NCBI GenBank assembly: GCA_905235085.1
Contig: CAJOKD010000008.1
Span: forward strand, 50,682 to 114,681
Length of the DNA stretch: 64,000 bases
DNA from: an uncultured Bacteroidales bacterium
GTDB taxonomy: Bacteria; Bacteroidota; Bacteroidia; Bacteroidales; UBA932
Direction of reading: 5' to 3'
Part shown: piece after piece, positions 1 to 9,430 of the stretch
Layout of the letters: the number at the start of each line of letters is the position of its first letter
Numbering within the stretch: the first letter of the stretch is position 1
The notes under the pieces: generated by a model
What the model saw: only the letters and a program-made list of their open reading frames with translations
Database searches by the model: none
Told to the model about the DNA's origin: nothing
Program-made: the position numbers and the translations under genes

Positions 1-484
1 CGTTGACTGAGAGTTCGCAGCCGCAGTTTCGTGCCGTGGAGAAGAAGCAATTGTAGGCGGGACTCTGGATGATCATCTTGGGAAGCTCACCGTTTGGACC
101 CCGGCCGAGATCCTTCCTCTCCACGACCTCGCCGTTCCCGTCCACCTTGAACCGCGTCAGGGCGGTGACTACGATGGACATTCCCGGCACGATGCCGTCC
201 ACAGGGATGTACCAGTCCTTTTCCGTATGCCAGCCGCGCCTCCGTTCCCACCAGTCTATAGCAGACTCGTAGTAGCTGTCAGGAATATGGGTGTAGCCGA
301 ATACTCCGTGGGCGATTCTCTCCTCGAGCACCTTGCGGATAGGCGGAGCGGCCTTGAAATCCATATCCGCCACCCAGAGAGGAATCACATCTTCGTCTAT
401 CGGCCCTGCCGGACTTTCTGCATCCCACTTGACGCAGTTCGTTCCGCGCCTGTCCAGCATCTCCTCAAAATCGTATTGTCCCAT
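1..484 (-). CDS. MalY/PatB-type pyridoxal-phosphate aminotransferase (cystathionine beta-lyase family), partial, runs off the left edge
   Basis: Reverse-strand translation from ATG at 484: MGQYDFEEMLDRRGTNCVKWDAESPAGPIDEDVIPLWVADMDFKAAPPIRKVLEERIAHGVFGYT...; open to position 1; typical PatB N-terminus (RRGTNSxKWD, PLWVADMDF, HGxFGYT). Not in the ORF track because it has no stop inside the window. Confidence 0.88.
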   Translation of the reverse strand, partial: MGQYDFEEMLDRRGTNCVKWDAESPAGPIDEDVIPLWVADMDFKAAPPIRKVLEERIAHGVFGYTHIPDSYYESAIDWWERRRGWHTEKDWYIPVDGIVPGMSIVVTALTRFKVDGNGEVVERKDLGRGPNGELPKMIIQSPAYNCFFSTARNCGCELSVN

Positions 485-603
485 ATCCTTCTTGAATATT
501 CTTCAAAATGCTAATATAGTGTTTTTTGTCCAAATATGATTATCGCACGAATCTTGCTATATTTGTTACCGGTTACTGATGTATGTATTTAAAAATGATT
601 GAT

Positions 604-1065
604 ATGAAACGATTTCTACTCTTGCCGGCCGTCCTGGTACTGACATTGGCCGGATGCTCGAGTTCCAGGAATGCCGTGTCACGCTCCGGCAATAATACTG
701 TGTACGACGGGTATTCTCACGTCAGTAATGATGCCAATATCCATTCTATCTCTACATTGGATGAAGAGAGGACCAAGAATCGTGTCTATAAATCCATCTA
801 CGATATGCTGGTTGGCGAAGTCGCGGGAGTCCGTGTGGAAATGACCGGCAGCAATTCCGCCAATATCTACATCCGGGGCAAGAACTCCATAGTCGGCAGT
901 TCCCAGCCTCTCTTCGTCGTGGATGGCTCCGAAGTGACAGACATTTCCTACCTGAATCCCAATGATGTGGAAAGGATCGACGTCCTGAAGGATGCTTCCG
1001 CTTCGATGTACGGTGTCCGCGGAGCAAACGGCGTGATCGTGATCACCACGAAGCACGGAAGGTAG
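604..1065 (+). CDS. Small lipoprotein consisting of a TonB-dependent receptor plug domain
   Basis: MKRFLLLPAVLVLTLAGCSS lipobox; C-terminal NIYIRGKNSIVGSSQPLFVVDGSEV...NPNDVERIDVLKDASASMYGVRGANGVIVITTK plug motif; no beta-barrel follows. Confidence 0.8.
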   Translation: MKRFLLLPAVLVLTLAGCSSSRNAVSRSGNNTVYDGYSHVSNDANIHSISTLDEERTKNRVYKSIYDMLVGEVAGVRVEMTGSNSANIYIRGKNSIVGSSQPLFVVDGSEVTDISYLNPNDVERIDVLKDASASMYGVRGANGVIVITTKHGR

Positions 1066-1074
1066 ACCGTAACC

Positions 1075-2973
1075 CTATTTGTAGATCAGCGTCATTACTG
1101 TGATGTCGTCGTTCTGGTCGATATCGCCTGTATAGGCTTTGATCGTATCCAGAAGTGAGCCGGCCAGGTCCTTGGCAGAACAATCCTTTCCGGCAGCTGA
1201 TGCCCAGGCCAGCAGTCTTTCGGAGCCGAAGAGTTCCTTGGCAGAGTTTTCGGCTTCCGTGACTCCGTCTGTGTAGAGGACGATCTTGGTTCCCTTGGCG
1301 ATGTACGTCTCCTGGCTTTCATATCTGAACCCGGACACCAGTCCGGCAGCAAGGTTCGGTTTCTGATCCAGGAACCGTGCTTTTCCGTCAGGCTCGACCA
1401 GGACCACAGGATTGTGTCCGGCATTGCAGTATGTCATCTTTCCGGTCTCTATATCCAGGCAAGCCAGGAAGAGGGTGACGAATATGTCCATCGGATTGTT
1501 GTCCGCGAGGGTATTGTTTATCTTGGCCACTGCGTGGTCGGTTTCTATAAGTCCCGTCACGAAGCGCAGGGCGCTTTTGGCCAACGCCATATGGAGAGCG
1601 GCAGGTATGCCCTTGCCGGAAACGTCTCCCACAGCGAAGTAGACCTTCTTGTCCTTGATGTTGAAGTCGTAGAGATCTCCTCCGACCTGCTTGGCGGGGA
1701 TGATCCTGGCGAAGATGTCCAGATGACCGTTGTCAGGGAAATCGTGTTGGAGCATCGCTTCCTGTATCCTGCTGGCGATGGACAGTTCGTTGGCGTAACG
1801 CTCGTTCGCGGCAGTGGATTCTTTCAGGTTCTCGACATATTCTTTCAGTGATACCTGCATATTGTCGAATGAGTCCTTCAGCTCCAGGATTTCGTCGTTG
1901 TGGGTTACTTCCGGGAGTCTGGTGTCGAAATTGCCTCCAGCTATCTCCTTGGCAGAAGCAGTCAATCTCTTGAGTGGTTTGAGCAATCTCCTTACTATAA
2001 GGCCGCAGAGCAGGCCCATAAGCAATACCGACAGCAAGCTGACAGGGAGCAGGAAATTCCGCATCTTGATCGTGGTCGCCGCGACTTCCTTGAACTTGTA
2101 GAATACGCAGATGGACCACCCGTTGGACAGGGTCCCGTAGCTTACCATAGTCCGCTCGGAGTCGTTCTTACCAAGTATCGTAGTGCCATTCCTGCCTTCC
2201 ACCAGGGATTTTGAGAGTTCCAGGAATCCCTGGTCATTCAACTGGTCGGCTACATCGAAGATAGTTACAAGGTCGGCGTTGCTTCCGGATTCCAGGTCAG
2301 CTGCCACGATAGTGCCGGTCTTTGTCGTGAGGATAGTCTGTGATTCGCTGTCCAGCTGCAGCGAGTCGATGATTTCGCTGAGGAGCTTGATCTCGATGTC
2401 AGCGGTGATCACACCGAGGGCGTTTCCGTCGAAACCAGTGATAGGGTAGCTGAAAGTAGTCATCAGCTTCTCTCCGCCATCGGTATCGTGGTATGGCTCG
2501 CTCCAACTTGGTTCAAGGGTATAGAACGGGCGGAACCAGTCTCTTTCTAAATAGTTGTACTCGTCACTCCCGAGCTGCTTGGAATGGATCCCTGAATCCG
2601 AGCGCCAGGAATACGGGCAGAAATACTTCCTGCCCCTCAGGAGGGTGTCCCCGATAGCTATGGCAGAACCGGTTATCACAGGGGTTTCCTCAACGAACCT
2701 CTTTGTGATCGTATACAGTTTCGCGTCATTCGTTACGCTCTCCCTTGCCACCCAGGCGACGGCTTCAGTCTTGGCTTCCGTGCTCTTGAGTACCTGCTCT
2801 ATCTTTGCGGAAGATATTTCGAGCATATCGGCAGCAGATTCCTTGGCTTGAGCCATCAGCGCCCTGTTGGTGACACGGCCGATATAGGCTGTACTGAGGA
2901 TATAAAGCAGCGCGACTCCTGCGGCTACGTACAAAGCGACCCTGGATGCCAGGGAAAGTTGTCTCCTTTTCAT
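1075..2973 (-). CDS. Membrane sensor PP2C/SpoIIE-family serine phosphatase (Cache-like extracellular domain, HAMP, RsbU-type phosphatase)
   Basis: N-terminal TM, extracellular region, second TM then HAMP (RRLLKPLKRLTASAKEIAGGNFDTRLP), phosphatase motifs AKQVGGDLYDF, VGDVSGKGIPAALHMA, NAGHNP, VLYTDGVTEAEN. Confidence 0.9.
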   Translation of the reverse strand: MKRRQLSLASRVALYVAAGVALLYILSTAYIGRVTNRALMAQAKESAADMLEISSAKIEQVLKSTEAKTEAVAWVARESVTNDAKLYTITKRFVEETPVITGSAIAIGDTLLRGRKYFCPYSWRSDSGIHSKQLGSDEYNYLERDWFRPFYTLEPSWSEPYHDTDGGEKLMTTFSYPITGFDGNALGVITADIEIKLLSEIIDSLQLDSESQTILTTKTGTIVAADLESGSNADLVTIFDVADQLNDQGFLELSKSLVEGRNGTTILGKNDSERTMVSYGTLSNGWSICVFYKFKEVAATTIKMRNFLLPVSLLSVLLMGLLCGLIVRRLLKPLKRLTASAKEIAGGNFDTRLPEVTHNDEILELKDSFDNMQVSLKEYVENLKESTAANERYANELSIASRIQEAMLQHDFPDNGHLDIFARIIPAKQVGGDLYDFNIKDKKVYFAVGDVSGKGIPAALHMALAKSALRFVTGLIETDHAVAKINNTLADNNPMDIFVTLFLACLDIETGKMTYCNAGHNPVVLVEPDGKARFLDQKPNLAAGLVSGFRYESQETYIAKGTKIVLYTDGVTEAENSAKELFGSERLLAWASAAGKDCSAKDLAGSLLDTIKAYTGDIDQNDDITVMTLIYK

Positions 2974-4391
2974 CTTGCCAGCAGGTTTTTACGTATGTAT
3001 TCCATATGATTGTCAGGGATGTCGGCCAGAGTGCTGAAATACACCATATATAAGGCAGCGATGGGTTTCAGGGTATCTTCGACCGATTCGATGCTTTTCG
3101 AGCTGCCGAAATATTCCCTGACGAAAACTTCCCAGAACCGTACTATGTTCTTCTGGCTCGTATGATAGTTCGGCATATTGAACTCTTCGTCGTTGTTCCG
3201 TGCGATGTGGAACAGCATACCGAGGTCGAATACAGGATTGCCGAAACGGAAATCAGCCATATCGATCCAGTAGTCCGACGTTCCGTCAGTTATGATGTTG
3301 CCGAAGTGCAGGTCTCCGTGGAGGCAGGTCTGGGCGGAAGGGACTGACCGGACGAATTCGTGCATCTTTTTCTTCTCCTCGTCCGTGAAGTGCTTGTTGA
3401 TGGAAATCTTCTGGTTGAAGAAATCCTTGACGTTCCCGAATACAGTCGTATTGCAAGGGGTTGAATGAAGCTTCTTTGCAGCTCTTGCGAACCGGACGGC
3501 GAATTCATCGGTCCTCCCGGGCTCGTCGGAGATTGAACGCGCGAACGATTTCTTCGGGCTTATGAGCTGGAACTCTACACCCAGCCTTTTGCCGTCGGTC
3601 ACTATACGGCCGACCCGTGGGGTGTTGACTCCCATAGATACAAGTGTCTTTACGACTCTCTGCTCGCGGAATGGTACTTCTTCGGGGATAAAGTCCTTGT
3701 ACAGCTTCACCATCGTCTTGCCATCCTTGGCGTTATAGCTCTCGGCAGTGTATCCTTCACCGCTGCGCACATAGTCTTCAATGTCGATCGGAGAAGGTTT
3801 CTCAGTAGATACGCCTTTGTAAAAGACTTTGTTGATCAGGAACACGAATTCCTTGTATGCATCGGTGTCGGCCAGAGGGGAGAGGCAGCGGGCGAGGGCG
3901 CAGAACCGCCATTCGTGCTCCGACTTGTCCTTGACGTGGAACAGGTTCCAGATGGTGTCTCCGGAGATGGCATAGTCCTTCGCGATGGCCCTCATATTCG
4001 AGAGTTTGTCGGCAAGTGCGACTATCTTGGCATCATGGGGGGCTGCTCCCAGCCTGTTGATCGAGTCCTGCTTGCGGTCGTGCCAGCTCTCCTCGGCGGA
4101 TTTGCCATTTATGCTTACATCGCTTTCGCATTCTACCAGGGACGCCACTCTTTCTCCGAAATTGTCCTTGATAATCTCAATGGTCACCGGAGTGTCCTCC
4201 ACAGTGTCGTGAAGGATGGCTGCAGCGAGGATTTCCTGGTCATCAGTGATTGTGGCGGCTATCTCGGCAGCCTCCATAGGATGTATGATATACGGGAAGC
4301 CCTTGCCCCTCCTTTCTGTGCCCTGGTGCGCATTGACTGCGAAGATGACTGCCTTGTCGAACAGGCTCGTGTCAAGATGATTGTTGGCCAT
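2970..4391 (-). CDS. HD-domain (SpoT/MESH1-like) fused to aminoglycoside/choline-kinase-like phosphotransferase (APH)
   Basis: N-term AHQGTERRGKGFPYIIHPMEAAEI...ILAAAILHDTVEDTPVT (HD hydrolase motifs); C-term CLHGDLHFGNIITDG..WIDMADFRFGNPVFDLGML (APH motifs). Confidence 0.85.
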   Translation of the reverse strand: MANNHLDTSLFDKAVIFAVNAHQGTERRGKGFPYIIHPMEAAEIAATITDDQEILAAAILHDTVEDTPVTIEIIKDNFGERVASLVECESDVSINGKSAEESWHDRKQDSINRLGAAPHDAKIVALADKLSNMRAIAKDYAISGDTIWNLFHVKDKSEHEWRFCALARCLSPLADTDAYKEFVFLINKVFYKGVSTEKPSPIDIEDYVRSGEGYTAESYNAKDGKTMVKLYKDFIPEEVPFREQRVVKTLVSMGVNTPRVGRIVTDGKRLGVEFQLISPKKSFARSISDEPGRTDEFAVRFARAAKKLHSTPCNTTVFGNVKDFFNQKISINKHFTDEEKKKMHEFVRSVPSAQTCLHGDLHFGNIITDGTSDYWIDMADFRFGNPVFDLGMLFHIARNNDEEFNMPNYHTSQKNIVRFWEVFVREYFGSSKSIESVEDTLKPIAALYMVYFSTLADIPDNHMEYIRKNLLAR

Positions 4392-4393
4392 CG

Positions 4394-5494
4394 TCAGTTG
4401 ATATTGAGTTTCTGAAGCTGTGAAAGGATCCTTTCTGCAGCTATGGTGTTGTTGGATGATTCACCGTAGAGTTCGTCGAGTATCCATTTGATACCCATCA
4501 GTCCGGCACCCTTGGATTTGGCGTGCACCAGGCATAGGTTCTGGACGGCCACGGTGGATGAGATAATGTCCAGGTCCGTTCCACCGATCTGGAATACGGC
4601 CAGCCTGAATGCATTGTCGGAGCATTCCTTCCGGATAGCTTCTACGTCTCCCAGGTTCTTGCATCCGAGGGAGAGGAATACCCTGAGGAAAGGCATCATA
4701 TTGGCCGGCACTATCTCTGCCTGGTTGATGGCCGCTATCCTTTCATTCAGTTTCTTGAACGGTTCCAGGCTGAGGTAGCTCTTGAATGTATCTCCATTGA
4801 GAGGCACTTCGGTGAAGTTCCCGCTGGCGACCAGGCTCTGTACTTTCCGCCGGTAGTCGGTTATGTCTTTCCTGATCAGCGAGATCTCGTCGTCGGCAAG
4901 TTCCAGCAGACCAGCCAGCCTGTTCAGGCTCCTGATGTACTGTTTCGGGATTTCCACTCCTGTCTTGTAGCCCGTATCGTGGTAGAGGTTCGCCCATGCG
5001 TGCTGAAGGATCGACCTCATCTGGACTTCGAAGCGTATCCGGTTCAATTCCGGATGCTCGGGATCGTGATACAGGTTCTCCGGAATCTTGCAGATGTAAT
5101 GGAGGGACATATATCCGAAGCTGTCCAGGTCGTGCATTTTCCGTTTGTCCACGCTGTTGTCCCAGTCGATTTCGAAGAGATTCTCTATGAGGGCGGCAAC
5201 CTTGTCTACTTCGTCGTTGTAGAATGTGATGATACGGGTGCCCAGTATGTCCGTCAGGTCTTCCAGGCAGCTGTACTTGCTGCCTTTAAGCTCCAGTTTT
5301 CCGGCAAGGCTGGATTCGGTCTTGATCCGTGATTCGAAGGCTGCGACCAGGATATTATTGTCCTGGAGGCATTTCCTGATGACGTCGGACACAACTTCCC
5401 TCATCTTTTCATAGACGGGAATCCTCGCGCAGTAGTCTTCGAGGATCAGGGTGCTATGCAGGTCAAGTCTATAGTTAGCAGGAGATTCTGGCAT
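4394..5494 (-). CDS. RelA/SpoT-domain small alarmone synthetase-like protein
   Basis: LEDLTDILGTRIITFYNDEVDKV...FGYMSLHYI...RFEVQMRSILQHAWANLYHDTGYK, synthetase-domain motifs. Confidence 0.87.
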   Translation of the reverse strand: MPESPANYRLDLHSTLILEDYCARIPVYEKMREVVSDVIRKCLQDNNILVAAFESRIKTESSLAGKLELKGSKYSCLEDLTDILGTRIITFYNDEVDKVAALIENLFEIDWDNSVDKRKMHDLDSFGYMSLHYICKIPENLYHDPEHPELNRIRFEVQMRSILQHAWANLYHDTGYKTGVEIPKQYIRSLNRLAGLLELADDEISLIRKDITDYRRKVQSLVASGNFTEVPLNGDTFKSYLSLEPFKKLNERIAAINQAEIVPANMMPFLRVFLSLGCKNLGDVEAIRKECSDNAFRLAVFQIGGTDLDIISSTVAVQNLCLVHAKSKGAGLMGIKWILDELYGESSNNTIAAERILSQLQKLNIN

Positions 5495-5546
5495 ATCGTA
5501 TGCATTAGTTTTACAAAATTACAAATATTTGCTAATTTTGCGACAT

Positions 5547-5951
5547 ATGACCACACGAATAGTTCCTATAGCCGGCAAAACAGCCGAAATAATCGAGACT
5601 GTGATGACCAGTCCCGATGTCCCTCAGGATGAGGGACTTCGTTTCAAGATAAGGCTCTCCGTCGAGGAAATCGCCGAGAACATCGTCACATATGCCTACA
5701 ATAACGGCAACGGGTTCCTGGAGATTTCAACTTCCCTCGACGAGAACGGTGTGCTTACGATTTCGTTCAAGGATGCAGGTGTGCCGTTCAATCCTCTCGA
5801 GAAGGAGGATCCGGACATCACCTTGAGCTTGGATGAGCGCCCTGTGGGCGGATTGGGGATTTACATCTGCAAGAAGATGATGGACTCGGTCAGCTATGTA
5901 TTCGAAGATGGCTGCAACAACTTTACTATGACAATCAAGACAAGGAAATAG
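5547..5951 (+). CDS. RsbW-like anti-sigma-factor serine kinase (HATPase_c)
   Basis: RLSVEEIAENIVTYAYNNG (N box), FKDAGVPFNP, PVGGLGIYICKKMMD (G boxes). Confidence 0.87.
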   Translation: MTTRIVPIAGKTAEIIETVMTSPDVPQDEGLRFKIRLSVEEIAENIVTYAYNNGNGFLEISTSLDENGVLTISFKDAGVPFNPLEKEDPDITLSLDERPVGGLGIYICKKMMDSVSYVFEDGCNNFTMTIKTRK

Positions 5952-5953
5952 CG

Positions 5954-6256
5954 ATGGAAGTAATCATAAACCAAGAGGAAGGCAAGACTTACGTCAAACT
6001 CACAGGCCGTCTTGACACTACGAACACCACAGCATTCCAGGCGGATATCGAGCCGTTGTTCACGATGGAACATCCTGACATCGAGCTGGATTGCACCGAT
6101 ATGGAATATACTTCCAGCCAGGGGCTCAGGGCTTTCCTGATGCTTCAGAAAAGCGTTTCCGCACGCGGAGGCAAGCTGGTAATGACGAATATGAAACCTC
6201 AGGTGAGGGAAGTGTTCGACATCACAGGTTTCTCGACGATCATAAACATCCGTTAG
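5954..6256 (+). CDS. STAS-domain anti-sigma-factor antagonist (RsbV-like)
   Basis: VKLTGRLDTTNTTAFQADIEP...DCTDMEYTSSQGLRAFLMLQK; SSxGLR STAS motif; 2 nt after the RsbW-like gene. Confidence 0.88.
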   Translation: MEVIINQEEGKTYVKLTGRLDTTNTTAFQADIEPLFTMEHPDIELDCTDMEYTSSQGLRAFLMLQKSVSARGGKLVMTNMKPQVREVFDITGFSTIINIR

Positions 6257-6259
6257 CCT

Positions 6260-7270
6260 CTACATCGAAAGCTGGTTCAAGGTATTCTCTTCGATAGCCT
6301 TGGTTTTACCCATTATGCTGGTGAGCATCAGCATATTCGTAGCTACGTCCGCCACTTCGCGGTCGGTCGTGCCGTTGAGTATGTACCAGTTCCGGTCACT
6401 GTCGTCTATGCTCTCAACGAAATCGATGTTGGGATAGCGGCTCTGGATGCTGTCGCGGAATACGCCCGTATATAGCTGGCAGAGATTGCCTACTTCGACG
6501 TCGAGATTCTCCTTGACGCTCTTTTCCTGTTCTTCGCAGTAGGTCTTCTTTATGTCGTTGAAGGCCTTGTCGTGCTTGATGTCGGTCTTTTCACCGTCCA
6601 CCTGGAGTATCTCGCAGCGTTCGATGTCGCCGTGGTCAGGCTCGAGTTCGCTGCTTATGTCGTGCAGCTTGGTGAACTTGACTCCCGAGAACAGGATCTT
6701 CCCTCCGTCGATGCTGTATTTGATCTTCGAGAAGTCGATTCCGATGGCCACTTTGTAGTAGAACTTGTGGATGTACTGGATCTTCTTTTCCCCGCTTTCT
6801 CCTATGAATACGGTCCACCAGTTCAGTTCTGGGATACGGTATTTCTCAGGATCGAGTTTCTCCAGGAAGTCTTCCTTGACGACGTAGCCTTTCTTTGCGA
6901 ACTCCATCTGCTCGAGCTTGAAAGTGTAGTTGATGGCAGTCGGGATGCTATCAGTCTGCTCCTTCGTGTCCAGTTGGGAAGTGAGTTCCTGGTTCTCGAT
7001 CTCGAGTCTGGTGACTTTGGATTCCAGCTCTTTCTGTTCCTCGATCCGGGCGGAGAGCTCTTTCTGCTTCGCTTCGAGTTCGGAATCCATCAGCTTGTTG
7101 ACCGGCCTGAAAGCCAGGACAGTAAGCAGTACCGTGATGACATTCGACAGTACGATGGCCACCGGATGCATAAGTCCCGGGAAAAAGATGAATACGGCTA
7201 TGTTCAATCCTATCAGCAAGGCACATACCGCAACGAGGATGTAATCCTTTATGTGTTCTATCTTTGACAT
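6260..7270 (-). CDS. Membrane-anchored coiled-coil hypothetical protein (DUF4230-like character)
   Basis: Two N-terminal TM segments, coiled coil (ELEAKQKELSARIEEQKELESKVTRLEIENQELTSQ), long C-terminal soluble domain; DUF4230-like only by general architecture. Confidence 0.6.
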   Translation of the reverse strand: MSKIEHIKDYILVAVCALLIGLNIAVFIFFPGLMHPVAIVLSNVITVLLTVLAFRPVNKLMDSELEAKQKELSARIEEQKELESKVTRLEIENQELTSQLDTKEQTDSIPTAINYTFKLEQMEFAKKGYVVKEDFLEKLDPEKYRIPELNWWTVFIGESGEKKIQYIHKFYYKVAIGIDFSKIKYSIDGGKILFSGVKFTKLHDISSELEPDHGDIERCEILQVDGEKTDIKHDKAFNDIKKTYCEEQEKSVKENLDVEVGNLCQLYTGVFRDSIQSRYPNIDFVESIDDSDRNWYILNGTTDREVADVATNMLMLTSIMGKTKAIEENTLNQLSM

Positions 7271-7275
7271 TCCTA

Positions 7276-8385
7276 TTAGTTGTTAAGCTTCAAGTCTCCT
7301 TCTTTGATCCAGCCGATCTTTCTCTCTATCTCTCCGAATATCAGGCAGATAATAGCAGGTAATACAACGCAGACGAGAGCCAGGCCGATCCAGTCCACAG
7401 CGGCAGGAACCATCTTCGAGGCTCCGTTCGCCAGAGCGGCTGCCGAAGGCTCCACCCACCCGGTCCAGACTCCGATAGGACCGCAGAGTCCGCAGGTTCC
7501 CATTCCTGAATTGATGGCTGCTCCGTTCATCTGCAGGTGGAATATGCAGGTTGCCACTGGACCGGTGATGAGACTGGTCAGGATCGGAGCTATCCATATT
7601 TTCGGATTATGGATTATGTTGCCCATCTGCAGCATACTCGTACCGAGTCCCTGGCTGACGATTCCGCCCCAGCGGTTCTCGCGGAAGCTCATCACAGCGA
7701 AGCCTACCATCTGGGCGCAGCATCCTGCCACTGCCGCACCTCCGGCTAGTCCCGTAAGAGCCAGGGCAGCGCATATCGCGGCGGAAGAGATGGGGAGGGT
7801 AAGTGCGATTCCCACGACGGCAGCCACGACCATACCCATGATGAACGGCTGCTGCTCGGTTGCCCACATAATCAATTTTCCGATCCAGGAAGCTGCCGAT
7901 CCTATCGGCGCTGCTATGAGGGAGGCTATGCCTATACCGGCAAGTATCGTTACGATAGGGGTGACCAGGATATCGATCTTGGTTTCCTTGCTGACCATCT
8001 TGCCCGCTTCGGCTGCGATTATCGCAACGAAATAAACGGCCAGCGGACCTCCGGCTCCTCCCAATGCGTTGGTAGCGTAGCCGACCGGAACCAGCGAGAA
8101 CAGTACCATCCCCGGTGCGTGCAGTGCCGTTCCTATCGCGACTGCCATTGCCGGACCTACCATAGCCGATGCAAGACTTCCGATGGTATAGCCTTGGCCT
8201 GCTATCGTTACTACCGATGAAGTGAGGAACCCGATATTGAACTGGGCTCCGAGGGTATTGAGGATAGTCCCGACGAGAAGGGTGCAGAACAACCCCTGCG
8301 CCATCGCGGACATTGCGTCTATACCATATCTCTTGAGAGAGAATACTATGTCCTTCCTCTTCAGGAAATCGCTGAACCTGCTCAT
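7276..8385 (-). CDS. PTS sugar transporter IIC-like membrane protein (PTS_EIIC_2 type)
   Basis: Polytopic; GAQFNIGFLTSSVVTIAGQGYTIGSLASAMVGPAMAVAI...NPKIWIAPILTSLITGPVATCIFHLQMNGAAINSGMGTCGLCGPIG. Confidence 0.78.
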   Translation of the reverse strand: MSRFSDFLKRKDIVFSLKRYGIDAMSAMAQGLFCTLLVGTILNTLGAQFNIGFLTSSVVTIAGQGYTIGSLASAMVGPAMAVAIGTALHAPGMVLFSLVPVGYATNALGGAGGPLAVYFVAIIAAEAGKMVSKETKIDILVTPIVTILAGIGIASLIAAPIGSAASWIGKLIMWATEQQPFIMGMVVAAVVGIALTLPISSAAICAALALTGLAGGAAVAGCCAQMVGFAVMSFRENRWGGIVSQGLGTSMLQMGNIIHNPKIWIAPILTSLITGPVATCIFHLQMNGAAINSGMGTCGLCGPIGVWTGWVEPSAAALANGASKMVPAAVDWIGLALVCVVLPAIICLIFGEIERKIGWIKEGDLKLNN

Positions 8386-8392
8386 CTTGAGT

Positions 8393-9349
8393 CTATTTGA
8401 AGACAGGCATCGAGTGCCCTCTCCACTGCTTTGGGATTGTCAGGCCGAGAGCCTCAGCCAAGGTAGCAGAGAGATCGTATTGCATCATGAAGTCGGTCAG
8501 TTCGCCCTTCCGTGCGACGTTCTTTCCGCAGATGACGAATGGGGTCTCCATCTCTTCGAGGGTGAATCCTCCGTGTCCTTTGCCCTTCCCGCCGTGGTCG
8601 GAGCCGATCACGATGATGCTCTTTTCGTAAATACCCTCATCCTTGAGTGCCTGGATGATCATAGCGATGGCATTGTCGGTCTCTTTCAGGCACTTCTGGT
8701 AATCCTCCGATTCCCAGCCGTATTTGTGACCGGCTTCATCCACGTCGCCGATGTAGAAGGTGAAGAAATGCGGATGCATCTCCTTGATGCATCTGACGGC
8801 TCTTTCGCGGGTATATTTTTCAAGAGTATATCCTCCTCCCTTGTTGTGATATCCGGGATCATACAGGTGAAAGTCCATAGAGAGAGTATCAACGACAGGG
8901 CCTATTCCATCCCAGTTATATATGCAGGCGGATTTCCTGTCGGGCCTCTGGTCGCTCAGAAGGGTATATATCGTCACAGGCATACCGTTCCCGCTGAGCC
9001 CATATGCTTCTATGTCAGGCTTGGATGAGTTCCATTTGTAGTAGCCGTGCATCTCCGTAGGCACTCCCATAAAGATGGTCGCCCAGTTGATGGCAGACGC
9101 CGAAGGCATAGCTGAGCGTTTGTGGAATGTATAGCAGCCGTTCTCCATAAGATACTTGACGGTCGGCATATTGTCGACCTTGTCCTTGAACGATTGCGTA
9201 GCCCAGCCGTCGATGGCTATGAACACTACATATTCAGCCTTCGGCTTGGGCCTTTTGGCTTCGGACTGGAAGGGGAGCACGAGGGCCGCGATGAAGATTG
9301 CAAGGAAAAACCGTTTCATAACAAAGGATATATGAGGTTGATTTCTCAA
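8393..9349 (-). CDS. Secreted alkaline phosphatase superfamily / nucleotide pyrophosphatase-like protein
   Basis: VVFIAIDGWATQSF...MPSASAINWATIFMGVPTEMHGYYKWNS...IIVIGSDHGGKGKGHGG; signal peptide. Confidence 0.83.
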   Translation of the reverse strand: MRNQPHISFVMKRFFLAIFIAALVLPFQSEAKRPKPKAEYVVFIAIDGWATQSFKDKVDNMPTVKYLMENGCYTFHKRSAMPSASAINWATIFMGVPTEMHGYYKWNSSKPDIEAYGLSGNGMPVTIYTLLSDQRPDRKSACIYNWDGIGPVVDTLSMDFHLYDPGYHNKGGGYTLEKYTRERAVRCIKEMHPHFFTFYIGDVDEAGHKYGWESEDYQKCLKETDNAIAMIIQALKDEGIYEKSIIVIGSDHGGKGKGHGGFTLEEMETPFVICGKNVARKGELTDFMMQYDLSATLAEALGLTIPKQWRGHSMPVFK

Positions 9350-9430
9350 ATATACGCAACTTTTCCTTTACTTGAATATTTTGATTAAATTTGCACGATT
9401 GACAAAAATCAAGTTTTATACGAAACAAAT

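Noticed and set aside
6572-7267. 231-aa plus-strand ORF opposite the coiled-coil membrane protein
   Set aside because: Low-complexity L/E/V-rich shadow translation.
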